A DNA stretch of 64,000 bases from Actinophytocola xinjiangensis (GCF_001921215.1 NZ_MSIF01000027.1:62001-126000), one strand, 5' to 3'. Positions 26,342 through 35,374 are shown, counted from the first letter of the stretch. Translations and numbers: made by a program. Notes: generated by a model from the letters alone, not told the origin.

Positions 26342-26371
26342 TTCACTGCCTGCTGCTTCTGCTGGTATACG
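26342..26371 (+). promoter_or_regulatory. Candidate promoter of the DivIVA-like gene
   Basis: TTCACT (-35, 26342-26347), 18-bp spacer, TATACG (-10, 26366-26371) preceded by a TGG that may act as an extended -10. It lies 80 bp before the chosen GTG start and overlaps an earlier in-frame GTG at 26371, which argues against that earlier start. Confidence 0.45.
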
Positions 26372-26451
26372 TGGAATCAACACAGTGTTCGTTGGCGACA
26401 AACCTGATCTGTCCATTTGAGACAGTCGGGGTCGATGGGAGTGATGGCCGG

Positions 26452-28134
26452 GTGGCTGACGGCAGGGAGCTGGTACCACTGCACACCGGTTTCGACGTGG
26501 TGATGCGCGGTTACCGGCGCGGTCCGGTTCGCCAGTACGTGCAGAGCGTCGAGGAGGAGCTCCGCATGCTGGCCGCCGATCGCGACGCGAACGCCCACCA
26601 CGCCGAGAGCCTCACCAGGGAGGTCGAGAAACTCCGGGCAGAACGCGACACGCTGGAACGCCGCATCGACGAGCTCAGTCGCGCGCCGATCGACCCCTCC
26701 GCCCTGCCGGAGCGGTTACGGCGCATGCTGGAGCTGGCCAAGGAGGAGGCGGCCGAGATCACCGCCCGCGCCCAGGCCGCCGCCGAGAACTGCTGGGCGA
26801 CCGCCGAGCAGGCGGCCGGGCGCCTGCGGGCGCGCTACGAGGACTCGATCGCCGAGCTGGACACCCGCCGCCGCGCGATGGAGACCGAGCACCGCACGCT
26901 GTTGGCCCAGACCAGGGCCGAGGTCGCCGACATGACGACCGAGGCCGACCGTCGCCGTGAGGAGCTGGACCGCCGGTCGGCCGAGCGCCGCGCGCGGATC
27001 GAGTCGGACTTCGACGTCGCCATGGCCGCGCGCCGCTCCGAGGCCATGCAGGAGATCGCCAGCCAGAAACTGCAGGCCAGGACCGAGACCGCCCGCCTGC
27101 TGGCGGTCGCGAAGGCCGACGCCGCCAACCGCGTCGCCGAGGCCAAATCCGACGCCACCTACCGCGTCGAGTCCGCCCAACGCAAGGTCAACGCCCTGCA
27201 CGACGTCCGCGAGCAGGTCGCCTCCCGCATCCAGAGCGCCCGCGACATCCTGGCCAAGGCCGAACCCCTCCTCCAGGCCGCCGCTCCCCCACCCGAGCCA
27301 GCCACCAACGGAAAGACCCAGGTCAACGGCACGAAGCCGGCCGACCCGGAGCCGGCGAACACCGCCCCGACCGCCAACGACACAGCGCGGACCAACGACA
27401 CCAGGCCCACCGCCTCCGAGCCGAAGGCCCCAGCGCCAACCACCACCAGCGCACCCAAGGCCAACAGCACCACACCGACCGACCACGCCAACACCAACGG
27501 AAAAGCGCAGGTCAACGAGACGCGGCCAGCCAACCCCGCGCCGGCGAACACCGCCCCAGCCGCCAACGACACAGCGCGGACCAACGGCACCAGGCCCACC
27601 GCCTCCGAGCCGAAGGCCCCAGCGCCAACCACCAACGGCACGCCGCAGACCAACGGCACCACGCCAACCCAGCCGCCGGCCGAGCCGGCCACCAACGGCA
27701 CCAGCTCCACCCCACCGAAGGCCCCGGCACCAACCACCACCAGCGCACCCAAGGCCAACAGCACCACACCGACCGACCACGCCAACACCAACGGAAAGGC
27801 GCAGGTCAAGGGCTCGTCCCAGGTGCAGCGGCAGTCCTCGTCCCGGCCCGGTCCCCAGGCCCGCAAGGGCAAGGCGCAGCAGTCCAACGGTGCCCGGCAG
27901 CAGGGCCGCCCCAACGCCAAGCCCCAACCACCGGCCGGGGCGAAGACACCGCCCAAGCCGCAACCACCGCACGGTGCGAAGCCGAGGCCACCGCACGGCG
28001 CGAAGCCGCAACCGCCGAAGCGGCAGCCGGCGGGCACGGTGGCGAGCACGGTGGCCGGCAAGGACGCCGACACCGCCGAGGGCGACAGAACCATCGACGG
28101 ACCCACCCGGCGGCTGACGCCCGTCAGCCCGTGA
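26452..28134 (+). CDS. DivIVA-like coiled-coil protein with repetitive Pro/Thr/Asn-rich tail
   Basis: 560 residues. The N terminus, FDVVMRGYRRGPVRQYVQSVEEEL, matches the membrane-curvature and coiled-coil start of DivIVA/Wag31-type proteins, which organise polar growth. A coiled coil continues to about residue 270 (heptads rich in Glu/Arg/Ala). The rest is low-complexity: Pro, Thr, Asn, Gly and Lys with long internal duplications and a PPHGAKP repeat near the end; it is predicted to be disordered and basic. It is therefore not the essential DivIVA but a relative of the Scy/FilP/DivIVA coiled-coil group. The GTG at 26452 was chosen because GGGAG precedes it and it lies after the promoter. Its 3' end overlaps the converging acyltransferase gene by 11 bp. 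Confidence 0.7.
   Translation: MADGRELVPLHTGFDVVMRGYRRGPVRQYVQSVEEELRMLAADRDANAHHAESLTREVEKLRAERDTLERRIDELSRAPIDPSALPERLRRMLELAKEEAAEITARAQAAAENCWATAEQAAGRLRARYEDSIAELDTRRRAMETEHRTLLAQTRAEVADMTTEADRRREELDRRSAERRARIESDFDVAMAARRSEAMQEIASQKLQARTETARLLAVAKADAANRVAEAKSDATYRVESAQRKVNALHDVREQVASRIQSARDILAKAEPLLQAAAPPPEPATNGKTQVNGTKPADPEPANTAPTANDTARTNDTRPTASEPKAPAPTTTSAPKANSTTPTDHANTNGKAQVNETRPANPAPANTAPAANDTARTNGTRPTASEPKAPAPTTNGTPQTNGTTPTQPPAEPATNGTSSTPPKAPAPTTTSAPKANSTTPTDHANTNGKAQVKGSSQVQRQSSSRPGPQARKGKAQQSNGARQQGRPNAKPQPPAGAKTPPKPQPPHGAKPRPPHGAKPQPPKRQPAGTVASTVAGKDADTAEGDRTIDGPTRRLTPVSP
27424..27515 (+). repeat. 92-bp direct repeat, copy 1, in coiled-coil protein tail
   Basis: Nearly identical to 27718-27809; both encode KAPAPTTTSAPKANS followed by TTPTDHANTNGKAQV. 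A second repeated segment (encoding NDTARTN and RPTASEPKAPAPTT) occurs at about 27379-27444 and 27565-27630. The identity at the DNA level, including wobble positions, shows recent internal duplication. Confidence 0.85.
27718..27809 (+). repeat. 92-bp direct repeat, copy 2, in coiled-coil protein tail
   Basis: Second copy of the repeat at 27424-27515, 294 bp downstream, with the reading frame kept. Differences are a few single bases such as CCAGCG to CCGGCA. Confidence 0.85.
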
Positions 28135-30223
28135 AAGCCCTGGCCAGCAGGGGTGTGAGCGAGCGGACGAACTCTAGGTTCAGATGGTCGCCGTCGTAGT
28201 ACACGGCGACGTTGCCGACCACCGCGTAGCACCGGTCGGCGTCACAGAAGTGGTCTGACAGGTCGACCAGGGTCACCCCGTCGGTGGTCCTGGCGACCTC
28301 GGTCAGGGGGTCCGGCGGGTGCGCGGTGTCCCGGTCGACCGCGCAGGCCAGCGGGTCGGTCGGGTTGAGTGTGACGCAGTCGCGGTCGCGGACCTTGCTG
28401 TTGTACGGCGGGTCGGCCAGCACGACGACCCGGGCACCGGCCTCGGTCCAGGTTCGCCAGTACGGTTCCAGGCCGTCGCGGTACTGGTCGAGCTGGCCCC
28501 GGTCGCTGCCGTCGTCGGCGAACTCCTCGCGGGCGAAGAACGACACGGCCACGATGTCCGGTTCGTCGGCGGCGATCACGTCGACCATCCGCTCGGTCCA
28601 GTCCATGCACGCGCCGGTGCTGCCCTCGGGCGCGCGGGTGCGGTAGCCGACGTAGTCGATGTCGGCGAACGGGCAGGCGCCGAGGTAGCCCAGTTTGAGC
28701 ACCCAGCGGTTCTCCCGCGCCAGCTCGAACAGCGCGCCCTGCCACTGCTGGGCGTGCGAGTCGCCGACCAGCCACACGGTCCTGGGCGACGCGGCGCCCC
28801 GGCTGAAGTCGCAGATCGACGTGGTCTTCGTGTCGCCGGCCGCGTACTCGTCGAGCTGCTCGCACTCGTCCGGGGTCTTGTAGTACTGGTTCGCCGGGCC
28901 CATCTCGACGATCTTCGCCGGGCCGAGCGGGTCCTGGCAGCCGTTGGCCGGGTCGAGGGCGCCGGCGCCGTGGCAGAGGCTGGCGCGCTGGGCGGCCATC
29001 TCCCGTTCGGCCTGCGTGACGTGCCGGCCGTAGGTCCAGTTCAGCAGCCCGGCGGCGACGGCGACGACCACGAGCCCGGCGACCATGGCGGTGAAGGTCA
29101 GCCCGGAGCTGCGGGTGAGCCGCCCCCACGACATGCCCCGGTCCTCGACCAGCACCTTCGACAGGTAGGCCAGCACCACGGCGACCGCGAACACGCCGAG
29201 CAGGGTCGGCACGTCCAGGTCGGTGACGCCGAGCACGAACGGCGCCAACATGATCAGCGGCCAGTGCCACAGGTACAGCGAGTAGCTGACGTTGCCGAGG
29301 AACTGCACGGGCGCCGACCCGGTCACCGGCGAGTGCCACTGCCGGTCCCGCCCGTTGCCGGCGACGATCACCAGCGCGGTGCCGACCGTGGGCCCGAGCG
29401 CGAGATAGCCGGGGAACGGCGTGTCGTGCCCGTAGAGCACGGCGGTGCCGATGATCAGCGCGAACCCGGCGAACGCGGCCAGCGCGGCGGTGATCCTGGG
29501 CAGCCCGAGCCGCCCGCCGGCCAGGGCGATCAGCGCGCCGAGCGCGAACTCCCACACCCGCACGGGGGTCACGAAGTAGGCCTCGTTCGGCGACACCTCG
29601 GTCAGGTACACGCTGTAGCCGAGCGAGGCGACGCCGACGACCGCGATCCCGATCAGCTGGGCGCGCCGGCCGCGCAGCTTGAACAGCAGGAGCAGCAGCA
29701 GCGGCCAGACCAGGTAGAACTGTTCCTCGACCGACAGCGACCAGTAGTGCTGGACGAGGCTGGCGACCGAGTTGAACGCCGAGTAGTCGACGGAGTTGGC
29801 CGCCAGCAACCAGTTCTCGAAGTAGAGCGCGCTGGCGAACGCCTCCTGCGCGGTGGCCTCCCAGCGCGGGTAGGGCAGCAGGTAGTAGGCGGCGACCAGG
29901 CTCACGCCCAGCACGAGGAACGCGGCCGGCAGCAGTCGCCGCACCCGGCGGGCGTAGAACCGGCCGAGCCGGACCCGGCCGGTGCCGGTGATCTCCCGGC
30001 TCAGGTGCGAGCTGATCAGGTACCCGGAGATGACGAAGAACACGTCGACGCCGACGTACCCGCCGGTCAGCCACTGCGGCCACAGGTGGTTGAGCACCAC
30101 CGCCAGCACCGCGACGGCCCGCAGTGCCTGGATGTCGGCCCGGAACCCGCCCCGCCGCCCGGTGGGTGCCCGCTCACCCACCCGCTGCTCGACAACGGTG
30201 CCCACCTGAGTGCCATCCCCCAT
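28124..30223 (-). CDS. Membrane acyltransferase (OafA/YrhL type, acyltransferase-3) with C-terminal SGNH domain
   Basis: 699 residues. The acyltransferase-3 part (about 25-390) starts with FRADIQALRAVAVLAVVLNHLWP and GGYVGVDVFFVISGYLIS, carries about ten membrane spans and the HYWSLSVEEQFYLVWPLLLL motif. One further span near residue 400 links to an extracytoplasmic SGNH hydrolase-like domain with GDSHAQQW (serine near residue 487) and YYDGDHLN near the end, the catalytic His region. Such two-domain proteins O-acetylate cell-surface glycans or secondary metabolites. Four to six cysteines in the outer domain may form disulfides. The gene converges with the DivIVA-like gene. Confidence 0.9.
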   Translation of the reverse strand: MGDGTQVGTVVEQRVGERAPTGRRGGFRADIQALRAVAVLAVVLNHLWPQWLTGGYVGVDVFFVISGYLISSHLSREITGTGRVRLGRFYARRVRRLLPAAFLVLGVSLVAAYYLLPYPRWEATAQEAFASALYFENWLLAANSVDYSAFNSVASLVQHYWSLSVEEQFYLVWPLLLLLLFKLRGRRAQLIGIAVVGVASLGYSVYLTEVSPNEAYFVTPVRVWEFALGALIALAGGRLGLPRITAALAAFAGFALIIGTAVLYGHDTPFPGYLALGPTVGTALVIVAGNGRDRQWHSPVTGSAPVQFLGNVSYSLYLWHWPLIMLAPFVLGVTDLDVPTLLGVFAVAVVLAYLSKVLVEDRGMSWGRLTRSSGLTFTAMVAGLVVVAVAAGLLNWTYGRHVTQAEREMAAQRASLCHGAGALDPANGCQDPLGPAKIVEMGPANQYYKTPDECEQLDEYAAGDTKTTSICDFSRGAASPRTVWLVGDSHAQQWQGALFELARENRWVLKLGYLGACPFADIDYVGYRTRAPEGSTGACMDWTERMVDVIAADEPDIVAVSFFAREEFADDGSDRGQLDQYRDGLEPYWRTWTEAGARVVVLADPPYNSKVRDRDCVTLNPTDPLACAVDRDTAHPPDPLTEVARTTDGVTLVDLSDHFCDADRCYAVVGNVAVYYDGDHLNLEFVRSLTPLLARAFTG

Positions 30224-30293
30224 GTTTCCCGGCGACGATTTTCCACCGCACCGTACCTACTGGTGGGACGTGCCGGCCTGCGGGTGGGTGGGG

Positions 30294-30479
30294 TCAGTAC
30301 CTCTTGGGCATCACGAACCAGAGGATCAGGTAGAGGACGAACTGCGGTCCGGGCAGCAAACAGGACAACACGAACACCAGTCGCACCCGGCCGACCGGCC
30401 AGCCGTACCGGTCGGCGATCCCGGCGCACACACCGGCGATCATCTTCTTGCTCTGCGGCCTCGCCAACGTGGTGGTCAT
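30294..30479 (-). CDS. PspC-domain membrane protein
   Basis: 61 residues, consisting of one PspC domain: the amphipathic KKMIAGVCAGIADRYGWPVGRVRLVFVL segment (positions 11-38, key residues I-A-G-V-C-A-G-I-A) followed by a transmembrane stretch LVFVLSCLLPGPQFVLYLILWFV and a basic end. PspC domains sense or respond to envelope stress; in actinomycetes small stand-alone members are common and unassigned. The ATG is directly in front of a Thr-rich lead. It lies downstream of the kinase gene on the same strand, with a 66-bp gap, so the two may be co-transcribed. Confidence 0.88.
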   Translation of the reverse strand: MTTTLARPQSKKMIAGVCAGIADRYGWPVGRVRLVFVLSCLLPGPQFVLYLILWFVMPKRY

Positions 30480-30545
30480 GCCTCCACCGTCCCCTTCCCC
30501 GGACGCGGCGCCATCGTTGATGACCCTGGTTTCGTCCCTGACCCG

Positions 30546-31706
30546 CTACCGGCCGGGCCAGGGGCCGGGTCCCGGCTGGCCGGACAGGCTCGGCACGACC
30601 CTGGCCTGGGTGTCGGCCGGCAGCGGCGTCGCCGGCGACGGCTCGACGGCGGGCTCGGGCTCGCCGGCGGTCGAGTTGGCGACCGGGGCGAGCGGGGCCG
30701 GTGTGGACACCGTCGGTGTGCTGCGCGCCGGTGTCGACCCGTCGCCGCGTTCCGGGGCGACGATCGTCGAGCCGGCGACGCCGATGGCCAGGGCGCCGGC
30801 CAGCGACGCCATCAACAGCCCGGCTCGGGCCAACCTCGGCTCCCGCCGCAGCGGCAGCACCGGGATGATCGTCGTCGGGTCGCGGACCAGGGCGCCGAGC
30901 AGGCCGGCGCAGGTCGCGGCGTCCGGGCGTTCGACCGGTTCGCGGGAGGTCATGGCGGTGAGCAGGCCACGCCACGGCGCGGGGATCTCGTCGCCGATCC
31001 GGGGTTGGCGGGAGAGCCTGGCGACCGCGGCCTCCACGGTCGTGCCGGTGTACTCGGGCCGGCCGGTCAGGCACTCCAGCAGGACCAGGCCCAGCGCGTA
31101 GATGTCGGCCCTTGGCGTGACGTCCACGTCGGTGACCTGTTCGGGGGCCAGGTAGGCGGCGGTGCCGATCAGCTCACCGGTGAGGGTGAGGTGCGCGGCG
31201 CCCATGGCCCTGGCGATACCGAAGTCGGCGAGGAAGCCCTCGCCGCCCTCGTCGACGAGCACGTTGGACGGTTTGACGTCGCGGTGCACGATATCGCGGG
31301 TGTGGATGTAGGCGAGCACGTCGGCGATCCGCGTGCCGACCCGAGCGGCGACCACCGGGTCGAGCGGGCCGCGGTCCATCTGGCCGCGCAGGGTGCCGCC
31401 GTCGACCAGCTGCATCACCAGGTAGGGCTGGTCGCCGTCGAGGCACACGTCGTGCACGGTGACGAGGCCGGGATGGGACAGGCCCGCGAGCAGCCGGGCC
31501 TCGGCCGCGAACCGGTAGAGCGACAGGCGGCTGCCTTCCCGCCGGAACACCTTCACCGCGACGTCCCGTCCGAGCAGGACATCCACCGCCGAGTACACGG
31601 TAGCCACCCCACCGCGGCCGAGAACCTCACCGATCCGGTATCGGCCGTCCAGCAGGGTGACGGGGCCAGAAGTGGCCGGAGACGAATTCCGAAGCTCCAC
31701 AGGCAC
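30546..31706 (-). CDS. Ser/Thr protein kinase with one transmembrane segment
   Basis: 386-residue Hanks-type kinase. The glycine loop LGRGGVATVYSA, the catalytic loop HRDVKPSNVL, DFGIARAMG and APEQ are all present, so the kinase should be active. After the kinase domain (about 18-275) come a juxtamembrane part, one span (LMASLAGALAIGVAGSTIVA) and a 70-residue Pro/Thr/Ala-rich outer tail without PASTA repeats, so no cell-wall sensor domain is recognisable. The GTG at 31706 was chosen because GAGAGGGGG precedes it at good distance and an upstream ATG would add residues without relatives. Targets are unknown; AfsR-type regulators are known substrates of such kinases in Streptomyces. Confidence 0.9.
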   Translation of the reverse strand: MPVELRNSSPATSGPVTLLDGRYRIGEVLGRGGVATVYSAVDVLLGRDVAVKVFRREGSRLSLYRFAAEARLLAGLSHPGLVTVHDVCLDGDQPYLVMQLVDGGTLRGQMDRGPLDPVVAARVGTRIADVLAYIHTRDIVHRDVKPSNVLVDEGGEGFLADFGIARAMGAAHLTLTGELIGTAAYLAPEQVTDVDVTPRADIYALGLVLLECLTGRPEYTGTTVEAAVARLSRQPRIGDEIPAPWRGLLTAMTSREPVERPDAATCAGLLGALVRDPTTIIPVLPLRREPRLARAGLLMASLAGALAIGVAGSTIVAPERGDGSTPARSTPTVSTPAPLAPVANSTAGEPEPAVEPSPATPLPADTQARVVPSLSGQPGPGPWPGR

Positions 31707-31821
31707 GCACCCCCTCTCCCATGTGGACGATGCGTACCACCCCGAATGCAACCCGAAACCCACGTGACGGCGACTCCCCCGCACCGGGGGTACCGGCGGT
31801 TTTCCGTGCCCTGTCTGACGA

Positions 31822-32760
31822 TTACAGCGCGTTCAGCGCGGCGAACCACTTCTGGGCCGCGACCACGCCACCACCGTCACCGAGGGCGACCATCAGGCCG
31901 ATCCTCGCCTTTTCGGGTGACAGTCCTCCGGCGCCGATCGCGCCGAGACCGCTGACCAGGCCCACTGAGCCGGTCGGTACCCGGGAGGCGACGACCACCG
32001 GGACATCCATCGACACGGCCCCGAAGACCTGGGTGAACAGTTCGACCGGAACGTTGCCGGCACCGGTACCGGCCAGCACCAGCCCGCGCGCCCCGGCGTC
32101 GGTGACCGTGGTGACCAGCGAGGGCGGCATGTCCGGGTACACCGCGAGCAGGGCGACGTCGGACTCCGGTTCGGCGGGGCCGCGCGGTGGCCGGGGGCCG
32201 CGCCGGTCGAGCCGGACCGCGCCGCCGTCGACCCGACCCAGCGGCGGGTGCCACCCGGAGGTGAACGGGGTGGCGCCGACCGGGTCGGCGAGGGTGGCCC
32301 AGCGGGCGGCGTGCACCTGCCCGCCCAGGCACACCAGCGCGCCGGCTCCCCGGGCGGCCGGGTCGGCGGCCAGGGTGAGCGCGGCGGCCAGGTTGGCCGG
32401 GCCGTCGGGGTCGGCCACGGCCAGGGTGGTGGTGGCGCCGGTGAACACGATCGCGCCGCGCGCGGCGGCCGGGCCGGCGGTCAGATCGGCCAGGAATGCG
32501 CTCTCCGCCAGGGTGTCCAGGCCGTGGGTGACCACGACACCGGCGAACCCGTCGGCCGCCAGCGCCTGGCGCACCCGCCTGGCCAGCGCGAACTGGGTGG
32601 CGGTCGAGATGTCCCAGGACGGCTCGGCCAGCACGTCCTCGACCACGACCCGCGCGCCGGTGTACCCGGACTCGGCCAGCAGTTCGGCGCCGGTGGCGAC
32701 CGAGGACGCCCGGTGGGCCATCGTGTCGCCCGTGGCCAGCAGCAACAGCGGTGGGCTCAT
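31822..32760 (-). CDS. L-asparaginase family protein, type I-like, with altered first motif
   Basis: 312-residue cytosolic protein of the asparaginase/glutaminase family. The first active-site motif reads LLATGDTMAHR in place of the usual ATGGTIA, so the glycine after the Thr-Gly step is replaced by Asp, while the threonine nucleophile position itself is kept. The second motif THGLDTLAESAFLADL keeps the Thr-Asp pair that activates water. The C-terminal dimer domain ends normally. It may be a true asparaginase or a relative acting on another amide. Its ATG overlaps the stop codon of the 21-codon ORF at 32757-32822 in ATGA. Confidence 0.8.
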   Translation of the reverse strand: MSPPLLLLATGDTMAHRASSVATGAELLAESGYTGARVVVEDVLAEPSWDISTATQFALARRVRQALAADGFAGVVVTHGLDTLAESAFLADLTAGPAAARGAIVFTGATTTLAVADPDGPANLAAALTLAADPAARGAGALVCLGGQVHAARWATLADPVGATPFTSGWHPPLGRVDGGAVRLDRRGPRPPRGPAEPESDVALLAVYPDMPPSLVTTVTDAGARGLVLAGTGAGNVPVELFTQVFGAVSMDVPVVVASRVPTGSVGLVSGLGAIGAGGLSPEKARIGLMVALGDGGGVVAAQKWFAALNAL

Positions 32761-32822
32761 ACGGCGCCCACCGCCACGACCACCAGCACGGCCACCACCA
32801 GCGGCACCAGCACCCAACGCAT
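32757..32822 (-). CDS. 21-residue hydrophobic leader ORF coupled to the asparaginase gene
   Basis: Encodes MRWVLVPLVVAVLVVVAVGAV (first 20 residues: one uncharged membrane-spanning helix after a single Arg). Its TGA overlaps the ATG of the asparaginase gene by 4 bp, so translation is probably coupled. A near-consensus promoter places the transcription start at or one base before its ATG, so it would be read from a leaderless mRNA. Whether the peptide has a function or only recruits ribosomes is open. Confidence 0.5.
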   Translation of the reverse strand: MRWVLVPLVVAVLVVVAVGAV

Positions 32823-32829
32823 GCCCCCA

Positions 32830-32859
32830 TATATAACCCGCTGAGGGGTTATATGCCAA
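32830..32859 (-). promoter_or_regulatory. Near-consensus promoter with palindromic operator
   Basis: On the minus strand: TTGGCA (-35, 32854-32859), 18-bp spacer, TATATA (-10, 32830-32835), then seven bases to an ATG at 32822. The spacer holds the arms ATATAACCC (plus strand 32831-32839) and GGGTTATAT (32846-32854), a perfect 9-bp inverted repeat with a 6-bp centre. A repressor bound there would block the promoter. The repeat also overlaps the stop codon of the PL8 gene. Confidence 0.6.
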
Positions 32860-35335
32860 GTGTCGCGGTGAAGGACGCCCCGTGGGCCTGCCGGGTCCTG
32901 GCCCGGACCTGGGTACCACCCGGAACCCGGCGCACCTCGACGCCCTCGTCGACCGCCAGCGGGCGCAGCCGCTGACCGCGCAGCAGGACCGTGATCTCGT
33001 CGCGGCCCATCGTCGGGTCCGACACCGCGACCGCGACCCGCCGGTCCGGCAGCCGCCGGGTGATCACCGACGCCGGGCCGTGCACCGACAACCGGCCGGT
33101 GTGCGCCCAGCCGTCGGCGAAGGTGTTCGCGGCGACCAGCCCCAGGCCGGTGTGGGTGATCGCCTGCACGCGCCGGTCGTTGGCCAGCACCCGCACCGGC
33201 CCCCTGGCATACGCCAGCAACGCCGCCTCGGTCGCGCCGGGAACCAGCAGGTAGGCCAGCTCCCCCGCCCCGGCCACGGTGACCGTGAACACGTTCTTGG
33301 TGACCGCGGTGTCCGGGTTGGCCGCGCGCACCACCCGCCGGCTACGGGTCACCGGCGCCAGCTCCACGGTGACCCGCGGCCGGTCCGGGAACACGTAGCC
33401 CACGGCCGTGCCCTCGGTCTCGTTGGCGTAGCGCAGCCAGCGGGGCCGGCTGGTACCGGGGACGGCGCCGCCGAGCACCACCCGGTCGGCCGGCGCGGCG
33501 ATCCGACTGTCCACAGTGGTCACGACGGCCCGGCCGTCCGGGTCGTGGATGCCGGCGGCGAGCACCACGATCTCGTCGTCGAGCAGGAACCAGGACTTCG
33601 TCGCCCGCGCGTTGCGGTAGGCCACGAAGTCGTCCGGCAGGATCCCGGCCGCCTTGTCGACGAAGGGCACGTCGTCGGCCAGCACCATCGACGCCGCCCC
33701 GTACGCGCCGAGCGTGACACCGCCGGAGTGGGTGTTGGTGGCGCGCGGGAAGTAGACGTAGGTGTTCTGCGACTCCGAGGAGGACGTGAAGCCCAGCGGA
33801 TGCCCCGGGTTCTCGTACCAGAACCGCCCGTACAGCTCGGGAATCGTCGACCGCTCCTCGACCGGCACGGTCGTGCCCGGCAGCCGGTAGGGCGAGACGG
33901 TGGTCAGGAAGTCCACGCCGTGCGCCGCCGTCTGGTCCTGCCCCGACAGGTACAGGTGGTGGGCGCCGTCGCCGGAGAACCAGGGCACCAGGTTCTCGCC
34001 GTTCATGTACTCGTAGCGGCTGATCCGGTCGGAGCTGCGGGCCAGGGCGAAGGCGTAGCCGGGGCGGCGGTGCACGGTGCGGTCCATGGCGTTGAACGCG
34101 ACCGTGCGCGCCGGCGGGTTCAGGTCACCGGCCGGGACCGACGGGTCGGCCATGATGTCGGCGTAACGCTGGATGCTGCCCGGCGAGACGAACCCGGTCG
34201 GGTCCAGCGGCGCGGCCGAGGACTCCCGCAGGTGCTTGACGTAGCCCTTGAGCGCGGCGGCGTCCGGCACGTGGTCGGCCAGGTCGACGATCGCCTCCAG
34301 CACGACCGCGACGTCGGTGTAACCGGTGGTGGTCCGCGACACCGCGCGGCCCTTGACCACCTCCATCATCCAGCCCTCGAAGATCAGCGGCGCGAACCCG
34401 TTCACCACCCAGCCGCGCACGACCTCGACCAGGTCGCCGCCGCCGGCGTGCGCGGTGCCGTCCAGGATCTTGATCGTCTGCACGACCCTGGTCAGCAGGC
34501 CCTTGCCGTAGGAGCCGGTGTAGGCCACCGAGTGGTGCTGGATGAACGAGCCGTCGGCGTAGTAGCCGTCGGTCACGCCGTGCTGGAGGTGGTACGGGTC
34601 GATCGTGGCGAACACCGTGCGCTGGTCGGCCAGCGCCTTGGTGATCCGCGCGTCCTCGCCCAGCAGCGCGCCCTGCAGGACGCGGTTGGTGGTGATGTCG
34701 GCCAGGTTCGCGCCGGTGTGGAAGCGCGAGTCGAGGTCGACGTCGCCGTCCTTGCCGTTGCGCAGGTAGGCGTCCATCGACGCGACGTAGGTGGTGGTCA
34801 GGTCGCCGGTCCGGCCGGCGAGCAGGACCAGTGTCCTGGTGACCGACGCGGAGATGCCGATCTCCCAGTGGAACCAGTTCCCGTAGTAGCCGGCGGACTG
34901 GTCGCCGTAGTACCGCTCGTGCAGCCAGCGCAGGCCGTCGAGGACCCGGTCCTGGACCGCCTCGTCGTCGAGCAGGGCACTGCCGGGCGCGCGGGTGGCG
35001 AGCGCGATCTCGTAGAGGTACTGGAAGCTGCGGTTGAGGTTGGCGTCGTCGGTGCCCAGCGGCACGCCGGCGAACAGCTCGCCGTCACCGGCGGCGTCCA
35101 GGCCGGCGAGCCGGGCGCGGGCGGTGTCGGTGATCAGCGCGAGCTTGCCGGCGACCTCCTGGCGGGCGTTGGACTCCGGTGTGCCGGCGACGATCGCCAC
35201 GGTGTTGGCCAACAGGCGGTCGGCGTCGGCGCGCGGGGTGGGCCGGGCTGGCTGGGCGGTGGCCGTCGGCACCGACAGTGCCGTCATACCGGCTGCGGGG
35301 ACCAGGGAAAGGGCTTGTCTCCGGGTGATGCGCAC
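32849..35335 (-). CDS. Secreted polysaccharide lyase family 8 (hyaluronate/chondroitin/xanthan lyase)
   Basis: 828 residues with a twin-arginine-like signal, MRITRRQALSLVPAAG, cleaved near TATAQ (residue 28). The N-terminal alpha-helical toroid carries the family catalytic set: DGSFIQHHSVAYTGSYG with His267 and Tyr276 at the usual nine-residue spacing, and Asn217 (TTNRVLQG) 50 residues earlier as in streptococcal hyaluronate lyase. Aromatic substrate-groove residues YGNWFHWEIG are present. Beta-sandwich domains form the C-terminal half. The product would be an unsaturated disaccharide from uronic-acid polymers; the exact polymer cannot be told from sequence. It ends just before the asparaginase promoter on the same strand. 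Confidence 0.9.
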   Translation of the reverse strand: MRITRRQALSLVPAAGMTALSVPTATAQPARPTPRADADRLLANTVAIVAGTPESNARQEVAGKLALITDTARARLAGLDAAGDGELFAGVPLGTDDANLNRSFQYLYEIALATRAPGSALLDDEAVQDRVLDGLRWLHERYYGDQSAGYYGNWFHWEIGISASVTRTLVLLAGRTGDLTTTYVASMDAYLRNGKDGDVDLDSRFHTGANLADITTNRVLQGALLGEDARITKALADQRTVFATIDPYHLQHGVTDGYYADGSFIQHHSVAYTGSYGKGLLTRVVQTIKILDGTAHAGGGDLVEVVRGWVVNGFAPLIFEGWMMEVVKGRAVSRTTTGYTDVAVVLEAIVDLADHVPDAAALKGYVKHLRESSAAPLDPTGFVSPGSIQRYADIMADPSVPAGDLNPPARTVAFNAMDRTVHRRPGYAFALARSSDRISRYEYMNGENLVPWFSGDGAHHLYLSGQDQTAAHGVDFLTTVSPYRLPGTTVPVEERSTIPELYGRFWYENPGHPLGFTSSSESQNTYVYFPRATNTHSGGVTLGAYGAASMVLADDVPFVDKAAGILPDDFVAYRNARATKSWFLLDDEIVVLAAGIHDPDGRAVVTTVDSRIAAPADRVVLGGAVPGTSRPRWLRYANETEGTAVGYVFPDRPRVTVELAPVTRSRRVVRAANPDTAVTKNVFTVTVAGAGELAYLLVPGATEAALLAYARGPVRVLANDRRVQAITHTGLGLVAANTFADGWAHTGRLSVHGPASVITRRLPDRRVAVAVSDPTMGRDEITVLLRGQRLRPLAVDEGVEVRRVPGGTQVRARTRQAHGASFTATLGI

Positions 35336-35374
35336 TCTGGCAACGATAGGCAGCGATCGTCCACACCGGTAGGT

